23,239 nt of DNA from an uncultured Clostridia bacterium (lineage in GTDB: Bacteria; Bacillota; Clostridia; Oscillospirales; Acutalibacteraceae). The DNA lies in NCBI GenBank assembly GCA_946002045.1, contig CAMFYM010000007.1, forward strand, positions 1-23,239, written 5' to 3'. The notes beneath the pieces were generated by a model that did not search any database, was not told the origin of the DNA, and was given only the letters and a program-made list of their open reading frames with translations. Of the stretch, positions 13,429-21,436 are shown piece after piece (position 1 is the first letter of the stretch; each line of letters opens with the position of its first letter). The position numbers were made by a program, and so were the translations under genes.

Positions 13429-14055
13429 ATGAATAAAAATGACTATATAATTCGTTTAGAGAAAAAAGAAGAGTATCGCAAGGTAGAGGAGCTTGTCAGG
13501 GAGTCCTTTTGGAATGTTTACCGTCCCGGATGCAGCGAGCATTTAGTGCTTAACAAAATTAGACAGGATAAGGATTTTATGCCACATCTTGATTTTGTTA
13601 TGGAAAAGGACGGCGTCATTATTGGTCAAAATGTTTTTGTTAATGCTGTAATAAAGGCAGATGACGGCAGAGATATTCCCATTATGGCAATGGGTCCTAT
13701 CTGTATTGCACCTGAGTTTAAAAGGATGGGCTACGGCAAGGCGTTGCTGGACTATTCTCTTGAAAGGGCAAGGGAGTACGGCTGCAAGGCTGTTTGCTTT
13801 GAGGGTAATATTGACTTTTACGGTAAAAGTGGATTTACCTTTGCAAGTGAATACGGCATCCGTTACCATGGCTTGCCTGAGGGTGAGGATTCCTCGTTCT
13901 TTCTTTGCAAGGAGCTTGAGGAGGGCTATCTTGACACAATTACAGGTGAATATCAAACTCCGTCAATATATTTTGTTGACGATGAAGAGGTAGAGGAATT
14001 TGACAAGGATTTCCCTGCTAAAGAAAAGCTGAGATTACCTACTCAAATATTTTAA
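13429..14055 (+). CDS. GNAT-family N-acetyltransferase
   Basis: Acetyl-CoA-dependent N-acyltransferase of the GNAT fold, 208 residues, with similarity in pattern to YhbS-like enzymes. The pyrophosphate-binding motif is F-K-R-M-G-Y-G-K at about 98-105, preceded by the beta-4 strand AMGPICIAPE. A later FYGKSGF near 138-144 is the common (Y)xxxGF GNAT element. AGGAGG (13416-13421) is 7 bases from the ATG. About 50 C-terminal residues extend past the usual fold and are acidic. The leader upstream has the layout of an antibiotic-type translational attenuator, so a drug- or peptide-modifying role is a possible but untested idea. Acceptor unknown. Confidence 0.85.
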   Translation: MNKNDYIIRLEKKEEYRKVEELVRESFWNVYRPGCSEHLVLNKIRQDKDFMPHLDFVMEKDGVIIGQNVFVNAVIKADDGRDIPIMAMGPICIAPEFKRMGYGKALLDYSLERAREYGCKAVCFEGNIDFYGKSGFTFASEYGIRYHGLPEGEDSSFFLCKELEEGYLDTITGEYQTPSIYFVDDEEVEEFDKDFPAKEKLRLPTQIF

Positions 14056-14066
14056 TCTAACGAAAA

Positions 14067-14092
14067 GCCCATACGCCTTTTGGCGTATGGGT
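14067..14092. terminator. Hairpin after the acetyltransferase gene
   Basis: A perfect 10-bp GC-rich stem (CCCATACGCC at 14068-14077 with its complement at 14082-14091) encloses a TTTT loop and has one extra G-U pair. The + strand lacks a T run after it (TGTAAATCG). The minus strand has TTTT after the stem, yet no minus-strand gene reads into it here. It may act as an mRNA 3' stabiliser or a weak terminator for the + strand. Confidence 0.55.
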
Positions 14093-14134
14093 GTAAATCG
14101 AAAGTAAGTTGCTATTTGAAAGGCTGTGTATATA

Positions 14135-14401
14135 ATGAAACTTAAGGACGGAATAGTTACAAATTCAATCGACGGTGAAAGCTTTGCTATTGCAACAGGC
14201 AAGGCTGCACAGAATTTTAACGGTCTTATAAAGAATAATCCAACTGCTGCCTTTATTTTTGAGCTGCTTAAATCAGATCAAACAGAGGACAGCATAGTAA
14301 AAGCAATGCTTGATAAATATGATGTTAGTGATGCAGTTGCCCGTGAAGATGTTAGGGAGTTAATCGAGCTGTTAAAAAGCAAAAATCTAATTGAGGAATA
14401 A
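14135..14401 (+). CDS. PqqD-like peptide-binding protein
   Basis: Small protein of the PqqD fold (RiPP recognition element type). It has 88 residues from ATG 14135, with AAGG at 14120-14123 eleven bases upstream; an in-frame GTG at 14126 is too close to that RBS. The pattern fits PqqD: two short N-terminal strands (DGIVTNSIDGESFAI), NFNGLIKNNPTAAFIFELL, and a helix series ending ELIELLKSKNLIEE. PqqD proteins bind precursor peptides and present them to modifying enzymes. No radical SAM enzyme, protease, transporter or precursor gene is seen nearby. The next gene begins 2 bases after its stop, so the two are co-expressed and probably work together. Confidence 0.78.
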   Translation: MKLKDGIVTNSIDGESFAIATGKAAQNFNGLIKNNPTAAFIFELLKSDQTEDSIVKAMLDKYDVSDAVAREDVRELIELLKSKNLIEE

Positions 14402-14403
14402 TT

Positions 14404-15504
14404 ATGAAATATTCAAATCCTGAAAGTGAATATTTAATTTTGCTGTTAAGGTCGGCAATGCTGCAAAAAAGTCTGCCGTCATTACCAAAGGGAATTGATT
14501 TGGACAGGCTTGTGGAGCTTTCAAAAAAGCAGCAGGTTTATTCGATTATTGCCTCATTGCCCTGTGATGAAATATTCAGTGGCAGTCAGCTGACAGAGAT
14601 TAAAAATTATGCAGGCAATGAGCTGCTTCGTCTGCTTTCTATGAAAAATGAGCTTGAACAGCTCAAGGGTGAATTAGAGCATCAGGGCATAAAATATATG
14701 CTCCTTAAGGGCAGTGTTATCAGAGATTATTACCCTCAGCAAAAAATGCGTCAAATGAGCGATATTGATATACTTTATGACGAGAGCAAAAGAGATGCAT
14801 TGCTGAAGATTATGAGATCAAGGGGATTTAGGCTAACCACCTCTTGCGAAAATTCAGACGACTTTTTCAAGGAGCCGTTTTATACCTTTGAATTTCACAG
14901 AGAACTGTTTTTCAAGGAGGCAGAGTTTTGCCCACACTTTGACCTGTGGTCAAATGCAAGGCAGGACGACAGCAATCCCTGTATGTATCATATTGATGAT
15001 ACCGAAAACTTTGTTTATACCGTTTGTCATATGTATAAGCATTATGCCACTCACGGCTGTGGAGTTCGTTTTTTGTGTGATATTTTTGCTTTGCAAAATT
15101 CAAACTGCACTGTTGATATGGAAAAGGCATTCAGCAGGTTTGATGAAATAGGTATAAATGCCTTTGCTGCTGATGCAATATCTCTTGCAAATGCAGTATT
15201 CAATGACGGACAAATTACTGATAATCAACAAAAAATGCTTGATTTTCTTTTGAGCAGTGGAGTTTACGGTAATAATGTTGTTGATTATTCCAAGCTGCTT
15301 TCTCAATACGGAAATTCAAAAATAAAATATCTTTTCAGGCGAATTTTCCCTGAAATAAAAAAGATGAAGGCATATTACAGACAGCTTGAAAAAAGACCAT
15401 ATCTTTTGCCGATATACTATATTATTCGACTTTTTGAAAAAATAAAATATAATTCAAAATCGGCAAAGGCAGAGCTAAAGGAAATCAGAAAAACCCACAG
15501 ATAA
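14404..15504 (+). CDS. Nucleotidyltransferase-fold protein (NTP_transf_5 type)
   Basis: The 366-residue protein matches the uncharacterised NTP_transf_5 nucleotidyltransferase group. It has the substrate loop LKGSVIRDYYP (K102-G103-S104) followed by the metal-binding DIDIL (D120, D122), then a histidine-rich central part (FEFHREL near 162, HMYKHYATHG near 211). The C-terminus is basic and helical. GAGG at 14393-14396, within the pqqD end, provides the RBS. This family is often found beside PqqD-like proteins in lasso-peptide and related clusters, where its role is not settled. Here it is the only partner of the PqqD gene. The transferred group and acceptor are unknown. Confidence 0.8.
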   Translation: MKYSNPESEYLILLLRSAMLQKSLPSLPKGIDLDRLVELSKKQQVYSIIASLPCDEIFSGSQLTEIKNYAGNELLRLLSMKNELEQLKGELEHQGIKYMLLKGSVIRDYYPQQKMRQMSDIDILYDESKRDALLKIMRSRGFRLTTSCENSDDFFKEPFYTFEFHRELFFKEAEFCPHFDLWSNARQDDSNPCMYHIDDTENFVYTVCHMYKHYATHGCGVRFLCDIFALQNSNCTVDMEKAFSRFDEIGINAFAADAISLANAVFNDGQITDNQQKMLDFLLSSGVYGNNVVDYSKLLSQYGNSKIKYLFRRIFPEIKKMKAYYRQLEKRPYLLPIYYIIRLFEKIKYNSKSAKAELKEIRKTHR

Positions 15505-15520
15505 TTATGGAGGATAAATC

Positions 15521-17338
15521 TTGGCAGTAGATAGACAGCATATTAGGAATTTTTCAATTATTGCCCATATTGACCACGGTAAATCCACTCTTGCAGACAG
15601 ATTATTGGAGTTGACAAGCTCTGTATCATCTCGTGATATGCAGGAGCAGATACTTGACGATATGGAATTGGAGCGTGAACGAGGTATAACAATTAAGGCT
15701 CACGCAGTAAAGCTTGATTATACGGCAAAAAACGGAGAGCTTTATGAATTTAATCTTATTGATACTCCGGGTCATGTTGACTTTAATTATGAGGTGTCTC
15801 GCTCTCTTGCAGCCTGTGAGGGTGCAATTTTGATTGTAGATGCATCACAGGGCGTTGAGGCACAAACCCTTGCAAACACATATCTTGCCCTTGACCATGA
15901 TTTAGATATTCTTCCTATAATCAACAAGATTGATTTACCTGCTGCCGACCCTGAAAGAGTTGCACAGGAGGTAGAGGAGGTTATAGGTATTCCCTGTATG
16001 GATGCTCCCCGTGTCAGTGCAAAAACAGGCGAGAATGTTGAAGAGGTTTTAGAATATATTGTTAATGAGGTGTCGGCACCTGAGGGTGATGAAGCAAAGC
16101 CCTTAAAAGCACTTATCTTTGACTCAATTTATGATTCATACCGTGGCGTTATCGTTTATGTTCGTGTTATGGACGGAAAAATTAAAGCAGGCGACACAAT
16201 GCGTATGATGGCAACAGGTGCCGAATTTACAGTTGTAGAGGTTGGATATATGCGTCCCACCTCCCTTGAAAAGGCAACAGAGCTTTGTGCCGGTGAGGTT
16301 GGCTATATAACTGCATCAATAAAAACTGTCAGCGAGGCAAGAGTCGGCGATACCGTTACACTTGCAAGCAATCCTGCTCCACAGGCATTGCCCGGTTACA
16401 GAAAGGTTAACCCAATGGTGTTCTGTGGCATTTATCCTGCCGATGGTGCAGATTATGAAAATCTGCGTGATGCACTTGAAAAGCTTCAGCTCAACGACGC
16501 ATCACTATCCTATGAGCCTGAAACATCGGGAGCATTGGGATTTGGCTTTAGATGTGGATTTTTGGGACTTCTTCATCTTGAAATTATAGAAGAAAGGCTT
16601 GAACGAGAATATAACCTTGACCTTATCACTACCGTGCCAAGCGTTATTTATAAAATTCATTTGACCGACGGCTCAATGGTAGAAATTGATAACCCGTCAA
16701 GCTATCCCGACCCTGCTTTCATTGATTATTGCGAGGAGCCCTTTGCCGACGCTCATATTTATGTACCAAGTGATTTTGTGGGAACCGTTATGGATATGTG
16801 TCAGGAACGCAGAGGTGTGTTTAAAAATATGAATTATATCACTCCAGACAGAGTAGATATTCATTATGAGCTTCCTCTTAACGAAATTATTTATGACTTC
16901 TTTGATGCGTTAAAGTCAAGAACAAGGGGCTACGCATCATTTGATTATGAAATTTCCGATTACAGAAGGTCTGATTTGTGCAAGGTGGATGTTCTTCTTA
17001 ACGGTGATATTATCGACGCACTTTCGTTTATTATCCACAGAGAAAAGGCATATGTCCGTGCAAGAAAGATTGCACAGCAATTAAAAAAGCACATACCACG
17101 CCATTTGTTTGAGGTACCTATTCAGGTAGCAATCGGAGGCAAGGTTATTGCCAGAGAAACCGTTAAGGCACTTCGTAAGGATGTGCTGGCAAAATGCTAC
17201 GGTGGCGATGTTACCCGAAAGAAAAAGCTTCTTGAAAAGCAAAAGGAAGGCAAAAAGCGTATGCGTCAGTTTGGTAGTGTTGAGGTACCACAGGAGGCGT
17301 TTTTGGCAGTACTTAAGCTTTCAGAGGATGAAGATTGA
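15521..17338 (+). CDS. lepA: Elongation factor 4 (LepA), ribosome-associated GTPase
   Basis: Translational GTPase that can back-translocate stalled ribosomes and affects 30S biogenesis and stress translation. Its 605 residues are the usual length. G motifs seen are AHIDHGKST (15-23), DTPGHVDF (81-88) and NKID (135-138). The characteristic C-terminal domain ends in the basic stretch TRKKKLLEKQKEGKKRMR. The start is TTG at 15521 with GGAGG (15509-15513) 7 bases upstream; no ATG lies near the family N-terminus. The common neighbours hemW and hrcA are not present. Instead it follows the PqqD/nucleotidyltransferase pair and precedes a lipoprotein glycosidase. Confidence 0.98.
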   Translation: MAVDRQHIRNFSIIAHIDHGKSTLADRLLELTSSVSSRDMQEQILDDMELERERGITIKAHAVKLDYTAKNGELYEFNLIDTPGHVDFNYEVSRSLAACEGAILIVDASQGVEAQTLANTYLALDHDLDILPIINKIDLPAADPERVAQEVEEVIGIPCMDAPRVSAKTGENVEEVLEYIVNEVSAPEGDEAKPLKALIFDSIYDSYRGVIVYVRVMDGKIKAGDTMRMMATGAEFTVVEVGYMRPTSLEKATELCAGEVGYITASIKTVSEARVGDTVTLASNPAPQALPGYRKVNPMVFCGIYPADGADYENLRDALEKLQLNDASLSYEPETSGALGFGFRCGFLGLLHLEIIEERLEREYNLDLITTVPSVIYKIHLTDGSMVEIDNPSSYPDPAFIDYCEEPFADAHIYVPSDFVGTVMDMCQERRGVFKNMNYITPDRVDIHYELPLNEIIYDFFDALKSRTRGYASFDYEISDYRRSDLCKVDVLLNGDIIDALSFIIHREKAYVRARKIAQQLKKHIPRHLFEVPIQVAIGGKVIARETVKALRKDVLAKCYGGDVTRKKKLLEKQKEGKKRMRQFGSVEVPQEAFLAVLKLSEDED

Positions 17339-17362
17339 TTTATAAAAAGTAGGAATTTATAT

Positions 17363-18784
17363 ATGAAAAAGTTAGGCAGAGTTTTATGTGTTATGCTTTC
17401 CGTGTTGCTCATTGTTACTGCTTTTACAGGCTGCAGTAATAGTGGTGCAAATAAGATTATGAATAACACATATTCAAAGGAAGATAATCTTGCAGCAAAC
17501 GCAACATATTTTGACCAAGAGGGTAAGGAAAGTAAAAAATTCAAATTAAAGGGCAAGGGCGAGGAAACAACCCATATCACAGTTGATTTAGGGGAGATTA
17601 AGTCCTTTAACACAGTAGTGCTTAAGGAAAGTACAAATAGCGTTACCCTGTTTGAAATTTACGGTACAAACGATTTAGAAAAGGATTATAAATTCCTTTA
17701 TCAAAGTGACTGTATTGAGGCAGGTCATACCTGCTATTTAGGTGATGTTCAGTACAGATACTTAAGAATTATTGTTAATCAATCATCAGACGATTATAAG
17801 CTAACCGATTGTGCTGTTTATAACATCAAGAATGATAATGCAAAGGATTTGCGTGTAACGGCATATTTTGTTGCAACGGACATAAAAGAGGATACAGATT
17901 TTTCAAAGCTTGACGGTGTAACAGATGTTATCCTTTTTGGTACGGTTCAGCTTGATGAAAAGGGTAATATCAAAACCATAGACCAAGACGGTAACGAAGC
18001 AGACGAGAGCCTGTATGCCCATAAGGTTAAGCTTTTGCGCAAGGCAATCGGCAATAGGGATATTAAGGTGCATTGCGATATTGGCTTGCCCTATGGCGAT
18101 GATAATGCACATATTATCAATATGCTAAACGAGGATAATGTAGATAATACCATTGCCAATATCAAAGCGTTTATCGAAAAATATGATTTTGACGGCTATG
18201 GTATGGACTACGAATTCCCCTATAAAAGCATTGAATGGAAGCAACTTAACGAGTTTTTGCGCAAGCTTGATAAGGCAATGCCCGACAGACTTATTTCACT
18301 TGCAATAGCGCCGTGGGATTTGAGATTTGATGACGATGTAATTCAAATTATCGACAGGGCAGAGGTTATGCTCTATGATATGTTTACTGCTCACGGCTAT
18401 CATTCAATTTTCTCAACAACAGTAAACGGTGTTCAAAAAATGCTAAACGGTGGCTTTAGTCCACAGCAGATTGATTTGGGCGTTCCTTTCTATTCCCGTC
18501 CTACAAACAGACTTGGCTATTGGGGTAGCTATGCACAGTTCGAGGATAAGCTTGACCGTTATACAAATTTGATTTACTATAACGATTACGATTATTCCGG
18601 TGCTCCTATGACGGCTCCACAGTATATTAACTCTGCACAAATGATTGCAGACAAAACGGCGTTTGCCATTGACGCAGGTTTAGGTGGAATTATGGTATGG
18701 CATTTGAACTGCGACCTTGAATATTCCAACGAGCTGTCACTTTTCAGAGCAATAAATGAAACAAAGGAACAAAAACAAAAATAA
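17363..18784 (+). CDS. GH18-like lipoprotein with F5/8 type C (discoidin) domain
   Basis: Predicted lipoprotein, 473 residues. It has a basic N-terminus, a hydrophobic core and a signal peptidase II site at C24 (FTGC; Phe at -3 is atypical). Residues about 40-145 form a galactose-binding-like F5/8C domain (THITVDLGEIKSFNTVVL, then RYLRIIVN). From about 160 a GH18 barrel follows. The catalytic stretch is D277-G-Y-G-M-D282-Y-E284: the proton donor Glu and one Asp of DxxDxDxE are kept, but the fourth position is Gly instead of Asp. IMVWHLNCD near 440 is the usual late GH18 Trp strand. It may degrade or bind N-acetylglucosamine-containing glycans at the cell surface. Activity is uncertain because of the substitution. 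Its RBS (TAGGAA) is modest. Confidence 0.8.
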   Translation: MKKLGRVLCVMLSVLLIVTAFTGCSNSGANKIMNNTYSKEDNLAANATYFDQEGKESKKFKLKGKGEETTHITVDLGEIKSFNTVVLKESTNSVTLFEIYGTNDLEKDYKFLYQSDCIEAGHTCYLGDVQYRYLRIIVNQSSDDYKLTDCAVYNIKNDNAKDLRVTAYFVATDIKEDTDFSKLDGVTDVILFGTVQLDEKGNIKTIDQDGNEADESLYAHKVKLLRKAIGNRDIKVHCDIGLPYGDDNAHIINMLNEDNVDNTIANIKAFIEKYDFDGYGMDYEFPYKSIEWKQLNEFLRKLDKAMPDRLISLAIAPWDLRFDDDVIQIIDRAEVMLYDMFTAHGYHSIFSTTVNGVQKMLNGGFSPQQIDLGVPFYSRPTNRLGYWGSYAQFEDKLDRYTNLIYYNDYDYSGAPMTAPQYINSAQMIADKTAFAIDAGLGGIMVWHLNCDLEYSNELSLFRAINETKEQKQK

Positions 18785-18788
18785 TATT

Positions 18789-18831
18789 TAAGCAACAAAA
18801 AGGTGGTCATTGACCACCTTTTTGTTGCTTA
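18789..18831. terminator. Long bidirectional terminator
   Basis: A 21-bp perfect inverted repeat (18789-18809 with 18811-18831) contains A5/T5 runs and so serves both strands. It separates the converging GH18-like and membrane-protein genes. The stop codon of the minus-strand gene (18829-18831) is inside the stem. Confidence 0.92.
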
Positions 18832-19602
18832 TGTAATATACTCCAATTCTTCATCTTTAATTTCGGATTTATCAAAGTTTTCAAAGCCTGAATTTTTTGA
18901 GAATACAATATTCCCCGATTCGTCATAAAATATATCGCTGGTGTAGTAATACAAATTACGATTTTTGTCAAACCAAACTGATTGGGACATATCTTCATTT
19001 ACTTCGTGGATGGACATTATATCATACACGGTGTCGTCAAAAATACATAAATATCCCTGCTCGTTAACTAAAAATGTATAATCGCTCGAGCTGTATATTT
19101 CATCTGTTTCAATACACTTGATGTCGGGGAACAGCTCCTCCTCACTATAAACATAAACATAGCTGTTGCCCTTTTCGTCATACCACTTAAAGCTGTTATA
19201 GTATTCCTCTGCCGTGTATTCAAAACCCATTTTGTCGTAGGCTACCTCAACGCCGTAATCGTTTTTGTATGTAACTGCATCCCAGTTAAAATCAGAGCCC
19301 GGATTGTTGTCCTGATTTAAGTTTGTGGGTATTGCAAACAGTGACGCAAAAAGGATAGTGCCCACAAGAATTATTGAATACAAAGCAAGAATTATTTTAT
19401 TTTCCTTGTGCATTTTTTCCTTTTTCGGCACAAAGCAGGCAAAGGTAACTGCGCTGATAAATCCGATAATTGCAGTCAGTATTGTCCATAAGACCTTTGA
19501 ATTTGTTTGCCTAACATCACATTCCTTGTTAACACCGATAGTAAGGAGGATACGCAAAATAATCGCAAATACAATAAGCAGGATATTGGCAACATAAATC
19601 AA
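18829..19602 (-). CDS. Membrane protein with C-terminal extracytoplasmic domain
   Basis: A 257-residue protein I do not recognise. Three hydrophobic segments (about 2-22, 38-60, 69-91) are followed by a soluble domain of ~165 residues rich in Asp, Glu and Tyr, with repeated short beta-strand patterns such as KWYDEKGNSYVYVYS and WFDKNRNLYYYTSDIFYDESGN that suggest WD-x-G/KG-type hairpins. Its start overlaps the stop of the HAAS gene by 4 bases (19599-19602), so translation is coupled. It ends inside a terminator. As the last gene of a PadR-controlled operon it may be a partner or accessory sensor of the HAAS protein. Confidence 0.75.
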   Translation of the reverse strand: MIYVANILLIVFAIILRILLTIGVNKECDVRQTNSKVLWTILTAIIGFISAVTFACFVPKKEKMHKENKIILALYSIILVGTILFASLFAIPTNLNQDNNPGSDFNWDAVTYKNDYGVEVAYDKMGFEYTAEEYYNSFKWYDEKGNSYVYVYSEEELFPDIKCIETDEIYSSSDYTFLVNEQGYLCIFDDTVYDIMSIHEVNEDMSQSVWFDKNRNLYYYTSDIFYDESGNIVFSKNSGFENFDKSEIKDEELEYIT

Positions 19603-20933
19603 TACAATTCCTCCTCCTCAAAAAATGATGTATCGACTAATTTGTCGTTTTTAAACATAATGCTAAAGCTTTCATCCTTATAGCTGACGCATATATTTAC
19701 AATTTTATCACCGTTGACTACATCAACGCTTTCGCTGTAATCACTAAATTCACGGTAGCCGACAACTGCAAAAAGCTTGTCGATGGAATCACCCTTTTTC
19801 AGCTTTTTCAATGCGTTATTCTGTTCTTTTGTTATATCGTTATCATAAGAGGCAACAAACCTTTTGCACTCGAAGATGCCGTCCTCGTAGTCATCGGAAA
19901 TAATTATTTGATATGCGTCATTTGAGAATAAATTAACAGAGCCTATTGTGTCAATATCCTCAAGCTCAAATTCAGATACACCCTTCTTTTTTGCAAGTGA
20001 CTTGACATCATCCTTTGTCATAGGTATATTTAGCTGTTCAAATTCATACAGAGCATCTTCATAATTGCTGTCAAGGCTTGCGTCAAACTCTGCATTTATT
20101 TTTCCGTAATAAATCACATCATATGCTATTTCAGAGGCTGTAACCGTTAAGGTGAATAGGGAAAGCACCAAAACAAGAACAGCAAATTTGTTAACTCGTT
20201 TTTCAAATTTAACGCTTGTTATTCCACCTCTTAACTCCTTTGCATACACCAAGGACACAATACCCATAACAACGCACATTAAGCTTACCAAAACCGATAA
20301 AATTATAAGGGCATATGTTATTCCCAAAGATAAACCTGATTCAAACAGGTCATCAAGGTGCCAAAATACTTCGCCTTCAAAAAACGGCTGATTTGTAATA
20401 ATAGCTACAGGGAAGTCGGTAAACAGGCTGATTGCCTGATAGCCAAAGGGTATTTGTGCATATGGCGAAATAATAGGAGCAGCAATTCCCAATACCCCGA
20501 AAACAGTCAGCAATATTGAGCTTTTTGATTTTTTCGCAAACCAAAATGCCAATGCACCTGCAAAAAATATAAGCACGGATATAACGCAGGGCAGAGTCGA
20601 TAGCTCTACAAAATCAACCATATTGATTATACCAAAATCAACAGGATTTATTATTGCATAAATAAGTCCGGCAACATAAAACAGCATAGACAGAATACTT
20701 AAAATTACCCACAGGGTGTTGTTATATAGCTTCTCCATGCTTATTGCCACATCAATAGGATTACCCATCATTTCAATAGCGTGGGCAGTAGCATATTCTT
20801 GGTCATATCCGGCGTCGGTATAATAATCAATTCTGTCGTCGATATGTGATGACAATTCCTTTTCTATTTCTCTTTTGGCGTAATTGCTCTTAACAAGAGA
20901 AATTACATAATACAAGTATTCTTTTTTATCCAT
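19599..20933 (-). CDS. HAAS-domain multi-pass membrane protein
   Basis: The N-terminal ~70 residues (KKEYLYYVISLVKSNYAKR, HIDDRIDYYTDAGYDQEYA, AIEMMGNP) are the helical HAAS/permease-prefix type seen next to PadR regulators. Then come about five membrane segments (about 74-95, 110-130, 139-160, 203-231, 252-272) and a ~170-residue extracytoplasmic tail. I choose the ATG at 20933 because AGGTG (20944-20940) is 6 bases upstream; the GTG at 20942 sits directly against the PadR stop and lacks an RBS. This gives 444 residues. PadR and HAAS proteins commonly form a regulator-effector pair in Firmicutes. Ligand and output are unknown. Confidence 0.78.
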   Translation of the reverse strand: MDKKEYLYYVISLVKSNYAKREIEKELSSHIDDRIDYYTDAGYDQEYATAHAIEMMGNPIDVAISMEKLYNNTLWVILSILSMLFYVAGLIYAIINPVDFGIINMVDFVELSTLPCVISVLIFFAGALAFWFAKKSKSSILLTVFGVLGIAAPIISPYAQIPFGYQAISLFTDFPVAIITNQPFFEGEVFWHLDDLFESGLSLGITYALIILSVLVSLMCVVMGIVSLVYAKELRGGITSVKFEKRVNKFAVLVLVLSLFTLTVTASEIAYDVIYYGKINAEFDASLDSNYEDALYEFEQLNIPMTKDDVKSLAKKKGVSEFELEDIDTIGSVNLFSNDAYQIIISDDYEDGIFECKRFVASYDNDITKEQNNALKKLKKGDSIDKLFAVVGYREFSDYSESVDVVNGDKIVNICVSYKDESFSIMFKNDKLVDTSFFEEEELY

Positions 20934-20942
20934 AACATTCAC

Positions 20943-21269
20943 CTATGAGAAATTGAGAACCTTGTTAATGTTAGAAGAAAATGATTTCCACTCCTCTTTT
21001 TTCTCGCTTAAAATATCTGTTCCTTTTTTTGTTATGTGATAATACTTTCTCTTTCTGCCGTCAAACTCCTGCCAATAGGATTCAAGACATTTTTCCTTTT
21101 CAAGTGCGTGAAGAATGGGGTATAGGGTGCCCTCACTCATTTCAAAAGCATTTTCACTTCTTATTTCCAGCTCACGAATAATCTTATATCCGTATAAATC
21201 CTTGCTTTCCAGCACAGATAATACTAACACCGTTGTACTGCCCTTTAATAATTCTTTGCTGTATTTCAC
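20943..21269 (-). CDS. PadR-family transcriptional regulator
   Basis: A 108-residue winged-helix repressor. Features seen are LKGSTTVLVLSVLESKDLYGYKI at the N-terminus, the recognition region EMSEGTLYPILHALEKEKCLESYW, and the wing FDGRKRKYYHITKKG. It has only a short C-terminal dimerisation helix, as in the small PadR subgroup. The start is GTG at 21269 with GGGAGG (21277-21282) 7 bases upstream. It is first in the leftward operon with the HAAS protein and a membrane protein. The palindrome at 21288-21333 overlaps its promoter, which points to autorepression. Confidence 0.94.
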   Translation of the reverse strand: MKYSKELLKGSTTVLVLSVLESKDLYGYKIIRELEIRSENAFEMSEGTLYPILHALEKEKCLESYWQEFDGRKRKYYHITKKGTDILSEKKEEWKSFSSNINKVLNFS

Positions 21270-21287
21270 ACAAATACCTCCCTAAAA

Positions 21288-21333
21288 ATATACCTTGCAT
21301 TACTATGCATATACATAGTAACACAAGGTATAT
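21288..21333. promoter_or_regulatory. Nested palindrome, likely PadR operator
   Basis: The outer arms ATATACCTTG (21288-21297) and CAAGGTATAT (21324-21333) are perfect. The inner arms TTACTATG (21300-21307) and CATAGTAA (21314-21321) are perfect with a 6-base centre. All four are arranged about one axis. TACTATG/CATAGTA dyads are typical of PadR-like operators. The right inner arm contains the padR -10. Confidence 0.78.
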
Positions 21334-21343
21334 CTTTTGTCAA
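21315..21343 (-). promoter_or_regulatory. Promoter of the padR-HAAS operon
   Basis: On the minus strand, TTGACA (21343-21338) and TACTAT (21320-21315) are separated by 17 bases. The spacer holds the right outer operator arm and the -10 lies in the right inner arm, so a bound repressor would block polymerase. Confidence 0.8.
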
Positions 21344-21436
21344 CAATAAAAAATGAATTTAAAGCTTTAGCGATAATCCACTTGCTTTTTGCTTTAGGAA
21401 CACATCGTAATCAATATTTTGTAAAAAAATTATATA

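Noticed and set aside
14109..14136. TTGCTA and TATAAT spaced 16 bases before pqqD
   Set aside because: Transcription would start after the pqqD start codon, so the TATAAT is probably coincidental.
20934..20942. GTG start for the HAAS protein
   Set aside because: It directly abuts the padR stop with no RBS, while ATG 20933 has AGGTG 6 bases upstream.
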